Source: a bacterium (GTDB lineage: Bacteria; Bacteroidota; Bacteroidia; NS11-12g; UBA9320). From it: a DNA stretch of 38,534 nucleotides. Below, piece after piece: positions 8,024 to 17,700 of this stretch. The number at the start of each line of letters is the position of its first letter. The stretch's first letter is position 1. Under the pieces are notes generated by a model. That model worked only from the letters and a program-made list of their open reading frames with translations, was not told the DNA's origin and ran no database searches. Where the stretch lies: the NCBI GenBank assembly GCA_018223105.1, contig JAAEYY010000018.1, positions 1 through 38,534 on the forward strand. Direction: 5' to 3'. The position numbers were made by a program, and so were the translations under genes.

Positions 8024-10882
8024 ATGTATAAAGAACATTTCGCAGATCGCCACAATGGATTGAGTAATGAAGAGCAAGAAAGCATGCTCAAATTCATGGG
8101 GTTAAATTCTATTGATGAATTAATTGACAAAACTATTCCCGCTGAGATTAGGTTGAAATCAGACCTTAATCTTTCGGAAAATTTATCGGAAATTGAGTTT
8201 CTGGATCATATTGAAGCAATTGCTGCGAAAAATAAGGTCTTTAAAAACTATATCGGGATGGGCTACTATAATACCCATACCCCCAAAGTGATTCTCAGGA
8301 ATATTCTTGAAAATCCGGGATGGTACACTCAATATACGCCTTACCAAGCTGAAATTGCCCAAGGTAGACTCGAAGCTCTCCTTAATTTTCAGACTATGGT
8401 AATTGATCTTACCGGAATGGAAATTGCCAATGCAAGCTTATTGGATGAAGCAACTGCAGCGGCTGAAGCAATGGCTTTGCTATACAGCGCTAAACCAAGA
8501 GCTAATGGCAACAAATTCCTAGTGTCAGACAAGGCTTTTGTTCAAACTATAGATGTCTTAATGACACGCGCTGAACCCATGGGAATTGAGATTGTGCTTG
8601 GAGATCCTCTTAAAACCGATTGGAATGAAGAGTATTTCGGTACATATTTACAATATCCTAACGGAGAAGGTGAGGTTACCAATTACACTCGTCTTTGTTC
8701 AGAAACAGATAAACACGGCATAAAAGTAGCTGTAGGAACCGACCTTTTAGCTCTTACCATGATTAAAGCTCCGGGAGAATGGGGAGCAGAAGTTGTAATA
8801 GGATCTAGTCAAAGATTTGGTATCCCCGTTGGATTCGGTGGACCTCATGCAGCCTTCATGGCAACCAAAGAGGTACACAAGAGAAGAATGCCGGGTAGAA
8901 TTATTGGGGTTTCCGTTGATAGTGAAGGTAACAATGCCTACAGAATGGCATTACAAACTAGAGAACAGCATATAAAGAGAGATAAAGCTACAAGTAATAT
9001 TTGCACTTCGCAAGTACTTCTTGCGGTAATGGCGGGAATGTATGCGGCCTACCACGGCCCGGATCGTCTGAAGCAAATCGCAGGAAGAATAAACCAGCTT
9101 ACTTCGATTTTAGCTTCCAACCTGGCTAAACTAGGTTTCGATCGATTAAATCCTTCTTTCTTTGATACATTGAGTCTTCCCGCCGACAAGGAGATGATTC
9201 GCAAAGTGAGAAGCATAGCAGAATCAAGAGGTATAAATTTCAGATACGAAGAAGATTTTATTGGGATTTCTATAGATGAAACCACTCGTATTTATGATGT
9301 TGAACACCTGGTTGAAATATTTGCTCTTGCCACAGGAAATAAAGTAGAGTTTGAAGCAAACCCATATTTATCTTGGGATGAAGAACTTAATCGTCAAACT
9401 ACCTTCTTAGAGCATGAAGTGTTCAATACTTACCATACCGAGCACGAAATGCTGCGTTACCTCAAGTATCTTGAGAATAAAGATTTGTCTTTAACTCATT
9501 CTATGATTCCTCTGGGTTCATGTACAATGAAATTAAATGCAACTTCAGAGATGATCCCGGTAACCTGGCCTGAGTTCGGTGCCATTCACCCTTTTGCACC
9601 ATTGGATCAATCTGAAGGTTACATGCAAATTATTAATGAGTTGGCCGATGATCTTGCTGAAATTACAGGTTTCGATAAGGTGAGTTTACAGCCTAATGCC
9701 GGTGCGCAAGGAGAGTATACCGGTTTAATGGTGATCAGAGAGTATTTTAGAGATAAAGGCGAAGGGCATAGAAACATTGCAATAATTCCTGAATCTGCAC
9801 ACGGCACAAACCCTGCAAGTGCAGTAATGGCGGGAATGAAAGTAGTTGTTGTTAAATGTCTCGAAAACGGCTATATAGATCTTGAAGACTTAAAACTAAA
9901 GGCAGAGCAGCATAAAGAAAATCTTGCAGCATTAATGGTGACTTATCCATCTACTAATGGAGTTTATGAAGAGTCCATTATGGAAGTTACTAAACTGATT
10001 CACGATAATGGTGGACAGGTTTATATGGATGGTGCTAATATGAATGCTCAGGTTGGATACACTAATCCTGCTAATATTGGAGCAGATGTGTGCCATCTGA
10101 ACCTTCACAAAACCTTCTGTATTCCACATGGTGGAGGTGGACCCGGAATGGGGCCAATTGGTGTGGCTGCACATTTAAGTCCGTTCTTGCCGGGTCACAA
10201 GTTGGTGAAGACCGGCGGAGATAAGGCGATGAGCGCTGTAGCTGCAGCTCCTTACGGTAGTGCTTCTATTCTTTTGATTAGCTACGCCTATATAAAATTG
10301 ATGGGTGCAGATGGCTTGAAAAGAGCTACTGCTACGGCAATATTCAATGCCAACTACATGCGAATGAAACTCTCGAAAGAGTTCAACGTTCTATATGCAG
10401 GCGCTAATGGCACTGTTGCACATGAGATGATCATTGATCCGAGACCCTATAAAGCATCTGCAAATATTCAGGTTGAGGACATTGCCAAACGACTTATGGA
10501 CTACGGTTTCCACGCTCCAACAGTGAGTTTCCCGGTACCCGGAACATTGATGATTGAGCCTACGGAAAGTGAGAGCAAAGATGAAATGGATCGTTTTTGC
10601 GATGCAATCTTGTCAATCCGCGAAGAAATTGCTGAAATTGAACGTGGTGATGCAGATCCGGATAACAATGTGCTTAAAAATGCACCTCATACAGCTGCTT
10701 CAGTAATGTCGGATAATTGGGATAAACCATATTCTAGAGAAAAAGCTGCGTACCCAATTGAGTACCTCAGACACAACAAGTTTTGGCCATCCGTAGGTAG
10801 AGTAGATAACACCTATGGAGACAGAAATTTGGTGTGTAGCTGCCTTCCGGTTGGAGAATATCTGGCTGAAAGTAGCCATTAA
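8024..10882 (+). CDS. gcvP: Glycine dehydrogenase (decarboxylating), P-protein of the glycine cleavage system
   Basis: This PLP enzyme decarboxylates glycine and passes the aminomethyl group to lipoylated H-protein. At 952 residues it is the usual single-chain form with both the N-terminal (GcvPA-like) and C-terminal (GcvPB-like) halves. The PLP lysine is Lys696 in [18 protein letters not shown]. Other matches are [30 protein letters not shown] near the N-terminus (start about 81), [17 protein letters not shown] at about 490-506 and the end motif [10 protein letters not shown]. The ATG at 8024 gives the expected [18 protein letters not shown] N-terminus. gcvT and gcvH are not in the window, so the system is dispersed here. 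NfeD follows 50 bp downstream. Confidence 0.97.
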   Translation: MYKEHFADRHNGLSNEEQESMLKFMGLNSIDELIDKTIPAEIRLKSDLNLSENLSEIEFLDHIEAIAAKNKVFKNYIGMGYYNTHTPKVILRNILENPGWYTQYTPYQAEIAQGRLEALLNFQTMVIDLTGMEIANASLLDEATAAAEAMALLYSAKPRANGNKFLVSDKAFVQTIDVLMTRAEPMGIEIVLGDPLKTDWNEEYFGTYLQYPNGEGEVTNYTRLCSETDKHGIKVAVGTDLLALTMIKAPGEWGAEVVIGSSQRFGIPVGFGGPHAAFMATKEVHKRRMPGRIIGVSVDSEGNNAYRMALQTREQHIKRDKATSNICTSQVLLAVMAGMYAAYHGPDRLKQIAGRINQLTSILASNLAKLGFDRLNPSFFDTLSLPADKEMIRKVRSIAESRGINFRYEEDFIGISIDETTRIYDVEHLVEIFALATGNKVEFEANPYLSWDEELNRQTTFLEHEVFNTYHTEHEMLRYLKYLENKDLSLTHSMIPLGSCTMKLNATSEMIPVTWPEFGAIHPFAPLDQSEGYMQIINELADDLAEITGFDKVSLQPNAGAQGEYTGLMVIREYFRDKGEGHRNIAIIPESAHGTNPASAVMAGMKVVVVKCLENGYIDLEDLKLKAEQHKENLAALMVTYPSTNGVYEESIMEVTKLIHDNGGQVYMDGANMNAQVGYTNPANIGADVCHLNLHKTFCIPHGGGGPGMGPIGVAAHLSPFLPGHKLVKTGGDKAMSAVAAAPYGSASILLISYAYIKLMGADGLKRATATAIFNANYMRMKLSKEFNVLYAGANGTVAHEMIIDPRPYKASANIQVEDIAKRLMDYGFHAPTVSFPVPGTLMIEPTESESKDEMDRFCDAILSIREEIAEIERGDADPDNNVLKNAPHTAASVMSDNWDKPYSREKAAYPIEYLRHNKFWPSVGRVDNTYGDRNLVCSCLPVGEYLAESSH

Positions 10883-10932
10883 TCGATTTTCTGAGGCTAG
10901 TTTTTCTAATTTTAGTATAAATTAGCCACCGA

Positions 10933-11397
10933 ATGACACTAGCAGTTGTTTTGGTATTGTTAGCGATAGGCTTTGCTTTAATCGGCCTAGAGCTATTTGT
11001 TACTCCAGGATTTATTATTGGAATCATTGGTATGCTTTTTTTAGCAGCCGGGGTCTGGATGACCTATACGAATTATGGAACAAATACGGGTCATATTTCA
11101 TTAGCAGTAACGGTTACATTACTTTCTACCGGAATTGTGGTTACTCTAAGGTCCGGATTTTGGAGGCGCTTAGCCCTCCATGATCAAATTACAGGAAAAG
11201 CAAATTCCTCGGATAAATACAGTTTTGAACCCGGATCGGAAGGAAAAACACTAAGTGCATTAAGACCTTCAGGTACTGCGCTCATTGCAGATAAAAGATA
11301 TGAAGTATCAACCACCGGTGAATTTATTGAACCAAATACTGAAATTTTAGTAGATAGAGTCGTAAACAATAAGATATTTGTCAAACCCAAAAATTAA
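10933..11397 (+). CDS. NfeD-family membrane protein (short form)
   Basis: NfeD proteins are membrane proteins with a small C-terminal OB-fold domain, usually encoded next to a flotillin/stomatin-type protein. Here 154 residues show two to three hydrophobic segments (about 2-50 and 56-73) and then a soluble beta-rich domain (about 90-150) with GKTLSALRPSGTALI, KRYEVSTTGEFIEPNTEILV and VVNNKIFVKP, typical of the NfeD C-terminus. The N-terminal ClpP-like serine protease domain of long NfeD is absent, so this is the short form. It lies 3 nt before floA, so the pair is almost certainly cotranscribed. Confidence 0.88.
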   Translation: MTLAVVLVLLAIGFALIGLELFVTPGFIIGIIGMLFLAAGVWMTYTNYGTNTGHISLAVTVTLLSTGIVVTLRSGFWRRLALHDQITGKANSSDKYSFEPGSEGKTLSALRPSGTALIADKRYEVSTTGEFIEPNTEILVDRVVNNKIFVKPKN

Positions 11398-11400
11398 AAA

Positions 11401-12381
11401 ATGGATCCATTAAGTCTCGCCATAGGCATAGTAGTAATTATAGTTCTACTTGTCGTTTTTCTTTATTTCATTCCTTTGAACCTCTGGTTCACGGCCGTAG
11501 TGTCGGGTGTTAGAGTTGGAATTCTTCAGCTAATTTTAATGCGAATCAGAAAGGTTCCACCTGCACTGATAGTAAATGCATTAATAAATGCAACGAAGGC
11601 CGGCTTAAAGGTGACCGCCAATGAAATGGAAACCCATTACATGGCCGGAGGTAATGTAAATACAGTAATCAAGGCATTAATTTCTGCCGATAAGGCAAAC
11701 ATTCCGCTTGATTTTAATATGGCGGCAGCAATTGACCTTGCCGGAAGAGATGTATTCGATGCAGTGCAGCTTTCTGTAAACCCACGAGTTATTAATACTC
11801 CACCGGTTGCTGCAGTTGCCAAAGATGGTATTCAGCTTATCGCTAAAGCAAGAGTTACTGTTCGTGCTAATATTCACCAACTAGTCGGTGGAGCAGGAGA
11901 GGAGACCATTCTTGCCCGAGTTGGCGAGGGTATTGTAACCACCATCGGTTCTGCCGGAGCTCATAAAGAAGTACTGGAAAATCCGGATAGAATTTCAAAA
12001 ACAGTACTAGCTAAAGGACTTGATGCAGGTACAGCCTTTGAAATACTTTCTATTGACATCGCAGATATCGACATTGGAAAGAATATTGGTGCAGAATTAC
12101 AGGCTGATCAGGCAGAAGCCGATCTAAAAGTAGCAAATGCAAAAGCGGAAGAGAGAAGAGCAATGGCGGTTGCAGAAGAACAAGAAATGAAAGCGAAAGC
12201 TCAGGATGCACGCGCTCAAGTGATTCTTGCTGAAGCTGAAATTCCTAAAGCGATGGCTCAAGCATTTCAGGATGGTAATCTTGGCATTATGGATTACTAC
12301 CGAATGAAAAATATCCAGGCTGATACTGACATGAGAGATAGTATTAGCAAGCCCGGAAATAAACCGAAAGACAAGAAGTAA
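11401..12381 (+). CDS. floA: Flotillin-like protein FloA
   Basis: FloA is a membrane scaffold protein that organises functional membrane microdomains with its NfeD partner. The 326 residues match family length. An N-terminal hydrophobic hairpin (about residues 3-28) is followed by the conserved [21 protein letters not shown] (start about 49), the PHB-like region ([20 protein letters not shown], about 149-168) and an Ala/Glu-rich coiled coil (about 235-285, with [20 protein letters not shown]). It ends in a charged tail (KPKDKK). The start ATG is directly after the NfeD stop. Its stop codon abuts the stop of the convergent pbpC gene with no base between. Confidence 0.94.
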   Translation: MDPLSLAIGIVVIIVLLVVFLYFIPLNLWFTAVVSGVRVGILQLILMRIRKVPPALIVNALINATKAGLKVTANEMETHYMAGGNVNTVIKALISADKANIPLDFNMAAAIDLAGRDVFDAVQLSVNPRVINTPPVAAVAKDGIQLIAKARVTVRANIHQLVGGAGEETILARVGEGIVTTIGSAGAHKEVLENPDRISKTVLAKGLDAGTAFEILSIDIADIDIGKNIGAELQADQAEADLKVANAKAEERRAMAVAEEQEMKAKAQDARAQVILAEAEIPKAMAQAFQDGNLGIMDYYRMKNIQADTDMRDSISKPGNKPKDKK

Positions 12382-14679
12382 TCAATTGTAAATTACAGTA
12401 AAAGTAACTTCATCCCTTCGGCCATTATCGTCGGTGCATGAGATCTTAACTTTTCCTGAAGGAGGACTGATAAATCGTTTCTCGCCACGGAAATTCTGAC
12501 CAATGTATTTGTCGTTCATCCACCATTGAACAGTTTCTGCATCCTGCGGGAATTCCACCTCAAGTGAAAGCATGTCACTACTTGTTTGAGCGATGATGTA
12601 TTCCATGCCAGCGGTTGGATTGCTGATCTTCAGACTTCCTGCACTATTAATTACTGTGCAATTGGGATTATGTGGCGGTGCTTGATCAAAGGGAATCAAT
12701 TCTCTAGTCATATATGCCGCTAAGGCTGCGGGAATTTGATCAATAATCATACTTGGGCATTCATGTGTAGGAAGACAATTCATGCAGTAACTGTAAGTGC
12801 TATCCTCTGAAACAAAAACCTCTTGTTCAATATCGCATGGTCTATTCTCAGATACCATAGGTATGTAATCATCCAGAATTTCTGAGCTGCAATAAGTATT
12901 AACCGGTAACCCGCTTTTTTGGCATACATATCTCGGTCTAATACCTTTTGGTGCTGTAAATGGACTGCTATGGGAGCTCTGGTCTAAAGCATTAAAAATA
13001 TTGAAAACAACAGGAGCAGAAGCGCCTGAACCTGTCAATTCTTTTCGACCTTCCCCGCTGAAGTTTCCCAGCCAAATTGCAACAGTATAGTCTTTATTAT
13101 AACCCACACACCATGCATCTTTCCGACCATAAGATGTGCCGGTTTTCCATGCGATTTTCGGGTAATTATGATTGAAGTTTAAAGGAAAATCCGGTCGATC
13201 TGTTTGGTTTAGGATTTCATGTATGAGGTAAGTGGCTTCCGGACTTAATATCGTTTGTGCTTCAGTAGAATCATCAAATTCTGAATATCTTAATGGGCTG
13301 TAATTACCATCAGTGGCGAGCGTAGAATATAGACCTGCAAGTTCGGCGAGACTTAATCCGCAACCACCCAAAGCCGTCGATAGGCCTAGTTTAGGAGCAT
13401 CTCTCTGTATTTGCTTACATTCTGCTCTAATTAAAAGTTTTGTGAGCTCATGCACTCCGATTCTGTTGAGCAGGCTCACTGCAGGTATATTTAAGGACAT
13501 TGCCAAAGCTCGTTCTGCACTTACCTTGCCTCTAAATTGCTCATCAAAATTTTCGGGTCTATAGCCTCTGAAATTAACAGGGACATCTAAGAGCATCTTT
13601 TTAGGTGTAATAATACCCATGTCTATTGCTCTTCCATAAATGAATGGTTTTAAAGTGCTTCCGGGCTGTCTAATAGCCTGAACTCCATCTACCTGTCCAT
13701 TGTTATAATTGTCGAAAAAGTCCTGTGAACCGGCATAAGCTACCACCTTTTTTGTTGGATTGTGAACGATTATTCCTGCGCCATTATAAACTCCGTAATT
13801 GTTCATGAGCTGCACCCTACTCTTTATTTGTTTTTCTAGTAAAGCTTGAATTTTAGGATCTATGAACGTTTCAACTGAATTCTGTTTATGTTTTTTGTGA
13901 AGATATCGGCTGAGATGAGGAACTTCTTTAGGGTGAAAATCAAGCTTGAATATCAACTCAGATTCAATAGCCTCAGATAATAAAGTATCATTAAAAATTC
14001 CGGAGTTTCTCAATCGGTTGAGCCAAATGTTCCGGCTAATCAATAAGGCCGAGTTTTCCTTTTGTGGTTTTAAACTTTCCGGCCGATTTGGGATGATTGA
14101 AAGTGCTACAATCTCGGATAAGCTCAGGTGGTTGGGACTTTTATTAAAGTAAAAAAGACTTGCCGACTTAATTCCTTCGATGTTACCACCATATGGTACG
14201 AGGTTTAAATACAAGCGTAATATCTCGTTCTTACTGTATTTAACTTCCAACTGAGTGGCTCTAAACATTTCCTTTACCTTACTCCAGACCGTGCGTTCTT
14301 TTGGCTCTAACATTCTAGCAATTTGCATGGTAATGGTTGAAGCTCCAGAGGTTGTTTTTTGTGCTACAGTATTATTAAAGGCTGCGCGAAGTAAGGATAT
14401 AGGGTTCACTCCGGGATGCCAGTAAAACCATTTGTCTTCCTTGAAAAGTATGGTGTTTTCCAAGTCTTCACTGATGTCTTCTTCTTCAACAAAAAGCCTC
14501 CATTTATCATCGTAGCTCAAATATGCATATGCTATTTCACCGTTTTTGTCTAAAATGCACTGGCTGTAATCAGGCAATTTTGGTAATGGGAAAAGAATGA
14601 ATAGGAGAACATACAATCCTAGAAAGAAAAGGGTTATCTTTCCTAGTAGCTTGAATATTCTCTTTAGTTTAAGTTTCAT
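12382..14679 (-). CDS. pbpC: Penicillin-binding protein 1C (bifunctional peptidoglycan synthase)
   Basis: PBP1C is a class A penicillin-binding protein with glycosyltransferase and transpeptidase-type domains, anchored in the inner membrane. One transmembrane helix is at about 12-32. The glycosyltransferase domain carries catalytic Glu81 (FKEDKWFYWHPG) and GASTITMQIARM at 112-123. The penicillin-binding domain has S341-T-L-K344, S395-L-N397 and K512-T-G514. The C-terminal about 90 residues form the BiPBP-C beta domain typical of PBP1C. At 765 residues it is of normal length. It is divergent from a bacterial alpha-2-macroglobulin gene, the well-known pbpC-A2M pairing, with 108 bp between starts. 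The stop touches the floA stop. Confidence 0.95.
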   Translation of the reverse strand: MKLKLKRIFKLLGKITLFFLGLYVLLFILFPLPKLPDYSQCILDKNGEIAYAYLSYDDKWRLFVEEEDISEDLENTILFKEDKWFYWHPGVNPISLLRAAFNNTVAQKTTSGASTITMQIARMLEPKERTVWSKVKEMFRATQLEVKYSKNEILRLYLNLVPYGGNIEGIKSASLFYFNKSPNHLSLSEIVALSIIPNRPESLKPQKENSALLISRNIWLNRLRNSGIFNDTLLSEAIESELIFKLDFHPKEVPHLSRYLHKKHKQNSVETFIDPKIQALLEKQIKSRVQLMNNYGVYNGAGIIVHNPTKKVVAYAGSQDFFDNYNNGQVDGVQAIRQPGSTLKPFIYGRAIDMGIITPKKMLLDVPVNFRGYRPENFDEQFRGKVSAERALAMSLNIPAVSLLNRIGVHELTKLLIRAECKQIQRDAPKLGLSTALGGCGLSLAELAGLYSTLATDGNYSPLRYSEFDDSTEAQTILSPEATYLIHEILNQTDRPDFPLNFNHNYPKIAWKTGTSYGRKDAWCVGYNKDYTVAIWLGNFSGEGRKELTGSGASAPVVFNIFNALDQSSHSSPFTAPKGIRPRYVCQKSGLPVNTYCSSEILDDYIPMVSENRPCDIEQEVFVSEDSTYSYCMNCLPTHECPSMIIDQIPAALAAYMTRELIPFDQAPPHNPNCTVINSAGSLKISNPTAGMEYIIAQTSSDMLSLEVEFPQDAETVQWWMNDKYIGQNFRGEKRFISPPSGKVKISCTDDNGRRDEVTFTVIYN

Positions 14680-14741
14680 AAGACAATGGTCCGGTATATT
14701 TATTAGGCATCCATCCCTCTGTATCCAAATAAAAGAAATTT

Positions 14742-14772
14742 TTGCTTCAGTATATCATAAAAGCTAACTTCT
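14742..14772 (+). promoter_or_regulatory. Candidate promoter for the alpha-2-macroglobulin gene
   Basis: TTG at 14742-14744 is followed after exactly 20 nt by TAACTTCT (14765-14772), a 6 of 8 match to TAnnTTTG. The ATG at 14788 is 15 nt further on. It sits in the 108-bp divergent region shared with pbpC. The spacing is good but the -7 box is imperfect. Confidence 0.35.
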
Positions 14773-14787
14773 CGGCGTATAAACACT

Positions 14788-17700
14788 ATGAAGCTCTTAT
14801 TTACCCCATTTGCCCTGTTTTTTATCCTGAGCTTAACCTCATCTTGTAGTAAAGATGGTGTTGAACTGGTTAATCGCAATTTTACTGATGAAATGCCGAT
14901 GTACTCTAACCTTAGGTTTGAGTTTAATTACGATATAGCACCCGACTCAGTACTGGGCTTTTGGGATAGCTCAGAGTATATTCAGTTCGAACCGGCTTTA
15001 CATGGTGCTTTCAAATGGATCAGTCCAAGAGAGTTGATATTTTCACCTCGCGGTGATTATAAACCCGGGCAGGAATTTACAGCAAAACTGCAAGATGAGA
15101 TTATGAAATTCTCAGAACTGAAATTAAGCGGGGAAAAGAGCTTCAACTTTCACTCTCCCTACCTTCAGATTGAAAATATATTAGCACGATGGGTGTATGA
15201 TGAGGATGCGGAACAAAGTTACCCGAAAGTAAATCTCAGCCTTAATTACATGATGGATGCATCGTATTTAGCTAAGAATATCAGTGTGAACCTCAACGGA
15301 GAGTCTATTGATTTTGAAATGATTTCTAAATCGAGTGATAAACAGTTTTCGATTAAAATTAAAAACCTGGAAAAACACGAAGAAGATTTGGAAGGTCTGC
15401 TCACCTTTGATTCAGAACTAAAATTGGAACAGAACCGCGATAAACCGGAGGATGTTGGAATTAGTTTCATTTTAGTTTCGCCGTATAAGATTGAAGTTAT
15501 AGATGTAAGCACCGAGCACGACGGCGAAGAAGGCAGTATTTTGATTTATACGTCACAACCTTTTAAGTCAGATGATTTAAAATCCTTTATCCATCTCGAT
15601 CCTCCGGTTGATTTTAAACTCGTACAGCAAACTGATTATTTGAGTCTGCAGAGTTCAGCACTCGAAGCCAAAGGGTCTTACACCTTAAAAATTGATGAAG
15701 GGGTTAGAGGAGTTAATGGTGGGAAGCTGAGGTCTCAATATTCCACCAGTCTCTCATTCGGTGAATTAAGACCTTCATTAGATATCGAAAATCAAAATGG
15801 GATGTTTTTATCCGGACGTGGTCAAAAAGTATTAGAGTTAAGCATTACGGCCATACCTCAGATTCGAGTTAGAATATCTAAAATCTATGCAAACAACATA
15901 TTATCGGCTATTAATGGATATTACTCTCCGGGTTATTTCAGTCCATACGACTATGTAGAAGAACTTGAATACTACGACGATGGAAGTAATTACTATGGTC
16001 AAACCCGCGGCGATATCATCTTCGATAAGACGTATAATACCAAAGACCTGCCGGGAGCCAAGCTAAGAAAGAAATTAAAAATTGAGCTGGAAGATAAACT
16101 TGCCGGCTATGATGGTATCTATCATATTCATATTGCTAGCACCGAAAATTATTGGATGAGCGATAGTCGCTTTCTGAGTATTTCGGACATTGGTATCATT
16201 GCTAAGCACGGCAGAAATGGCGTACAGGTTTTTTGTAATTCTATAGATAATACGGAAGCAATTTCGGGTGCAGAGGTTAGACTTTACGGTAAGAACAATC
16301 AACTCTTGTCCAAAGCGAATACTGATGCAGATGGTTTTGTAAATCTCCCTTTGGAGTACAGAGAGTTAGATGGATTTTTTCCTAGCTTCATCACCGTAAA
16401 AAAAGCCAATGACTTCAATTTCCTTCCTTTTTCAAGAACAGAGGTAAATACAAGCCAGTTTGATGCGGGAGGTAGAACATTAAATTCCAGTGGATTTGAG
16501 TGTTTCCTTTATCCTGAAAGAGATCTATACCGTCCGGGGGAAACACTGCACATGGCAGGAATACTTAGAGATCAGAACTTTAATAAAACAGACCAAATTC
16601 CGCTGAAGGTGGTGATTAGAATGCCAAGTGGCAAAGTGTACAAGGAGTTGAGACAAACGATCAATGAACAAGGTTCTTTCGAAATTGAACAAGATATTCC
16701 AAAAGCAAGTCCTACCGGGGTATACCAAGTTGAAGTGGCTACCTTTAATGATATTCTGCTCACATCTGAACAGATTTTGGTGGAAGAGTTTATTCCGGAT
16801 CGTATTAAAGTAGAAACTCAACTGAATAAGGAAGATTATTCTGAAGGCGAGAACATTTCTTTAGATATTAATGCAGTTAACTTTTTTGGTCCGCCGGCTG
16901 CTAACCGCAATGTAGAAGTTGAAATGCAACTACACAGAGTGTCATTTAAGCCTAAAGGATATGAATCCTATAGTTTTGGATTGGAAGGACTGCAAAATAA
17001 CCTTTCGAATAAAGTGCTCGAGACTAAAACTGATGATGCGGGAAATGCCAATGTTACTATGCCTATTTCTGTAACATATAGAGAAGAAGGGCAGTTGAAA
17101 GCGAAATTATTTACTACGGTATTTGATGAAAACGGTCGTTCTGTAAGTAAGAACAATGAGGTTGACATTTTTACTCAGGAAGCCTTTGCAGGCTTGAAGC
17201 TATCGCAATATTACGGTGCTGTAAATAGGCCGATTGAAACCGAAATTGTAGCATTGGATAAAGATGGAAAAGCGATTAATTCTAAGATTGAAGTTGAATT
17301 CATTCGATATGAATATCGCACGATTATGGAGAAATCCGGCAGGTATTATCAGTATCGATCACAGGAATATCCGGTGACAGTAAGTAGGAAGGTGATTGAT
17401 GTAAATGGTAAAGAAAGGTATTCAGTTAAACCTACAGAGAGTGGGCGGCATGGTGTAAGAGTGAGGGTGAAAGGGCATAGGCACTATGTTGAACGTAAGT
17501 TCTGGTCTTATCACTATGCATACACATCGAGTCATTCTTTTGAAGTGAATAAAGAGGGAAGTATAGATATCACCACCCATAAGCCTAAATACCTTTCAGG
17601 CGAAACTGCCAAAATTTTGTTTAAGGCACCTTTTGATGGCAAAATGCTTGTAACCATTGAACAAAATGATGTATTAAAGCACATGTATCTTAATGTAAAG

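Noticed and set aside
9049..9285. Antisense open frames of 60-100 codons inside gcvP, A2M and other large genes
   Set aside because: They lack signal sequences, recognisable domains and start-region signals, and lie wholly inside well-supported genes. They are expected by chance in long coding sequences.
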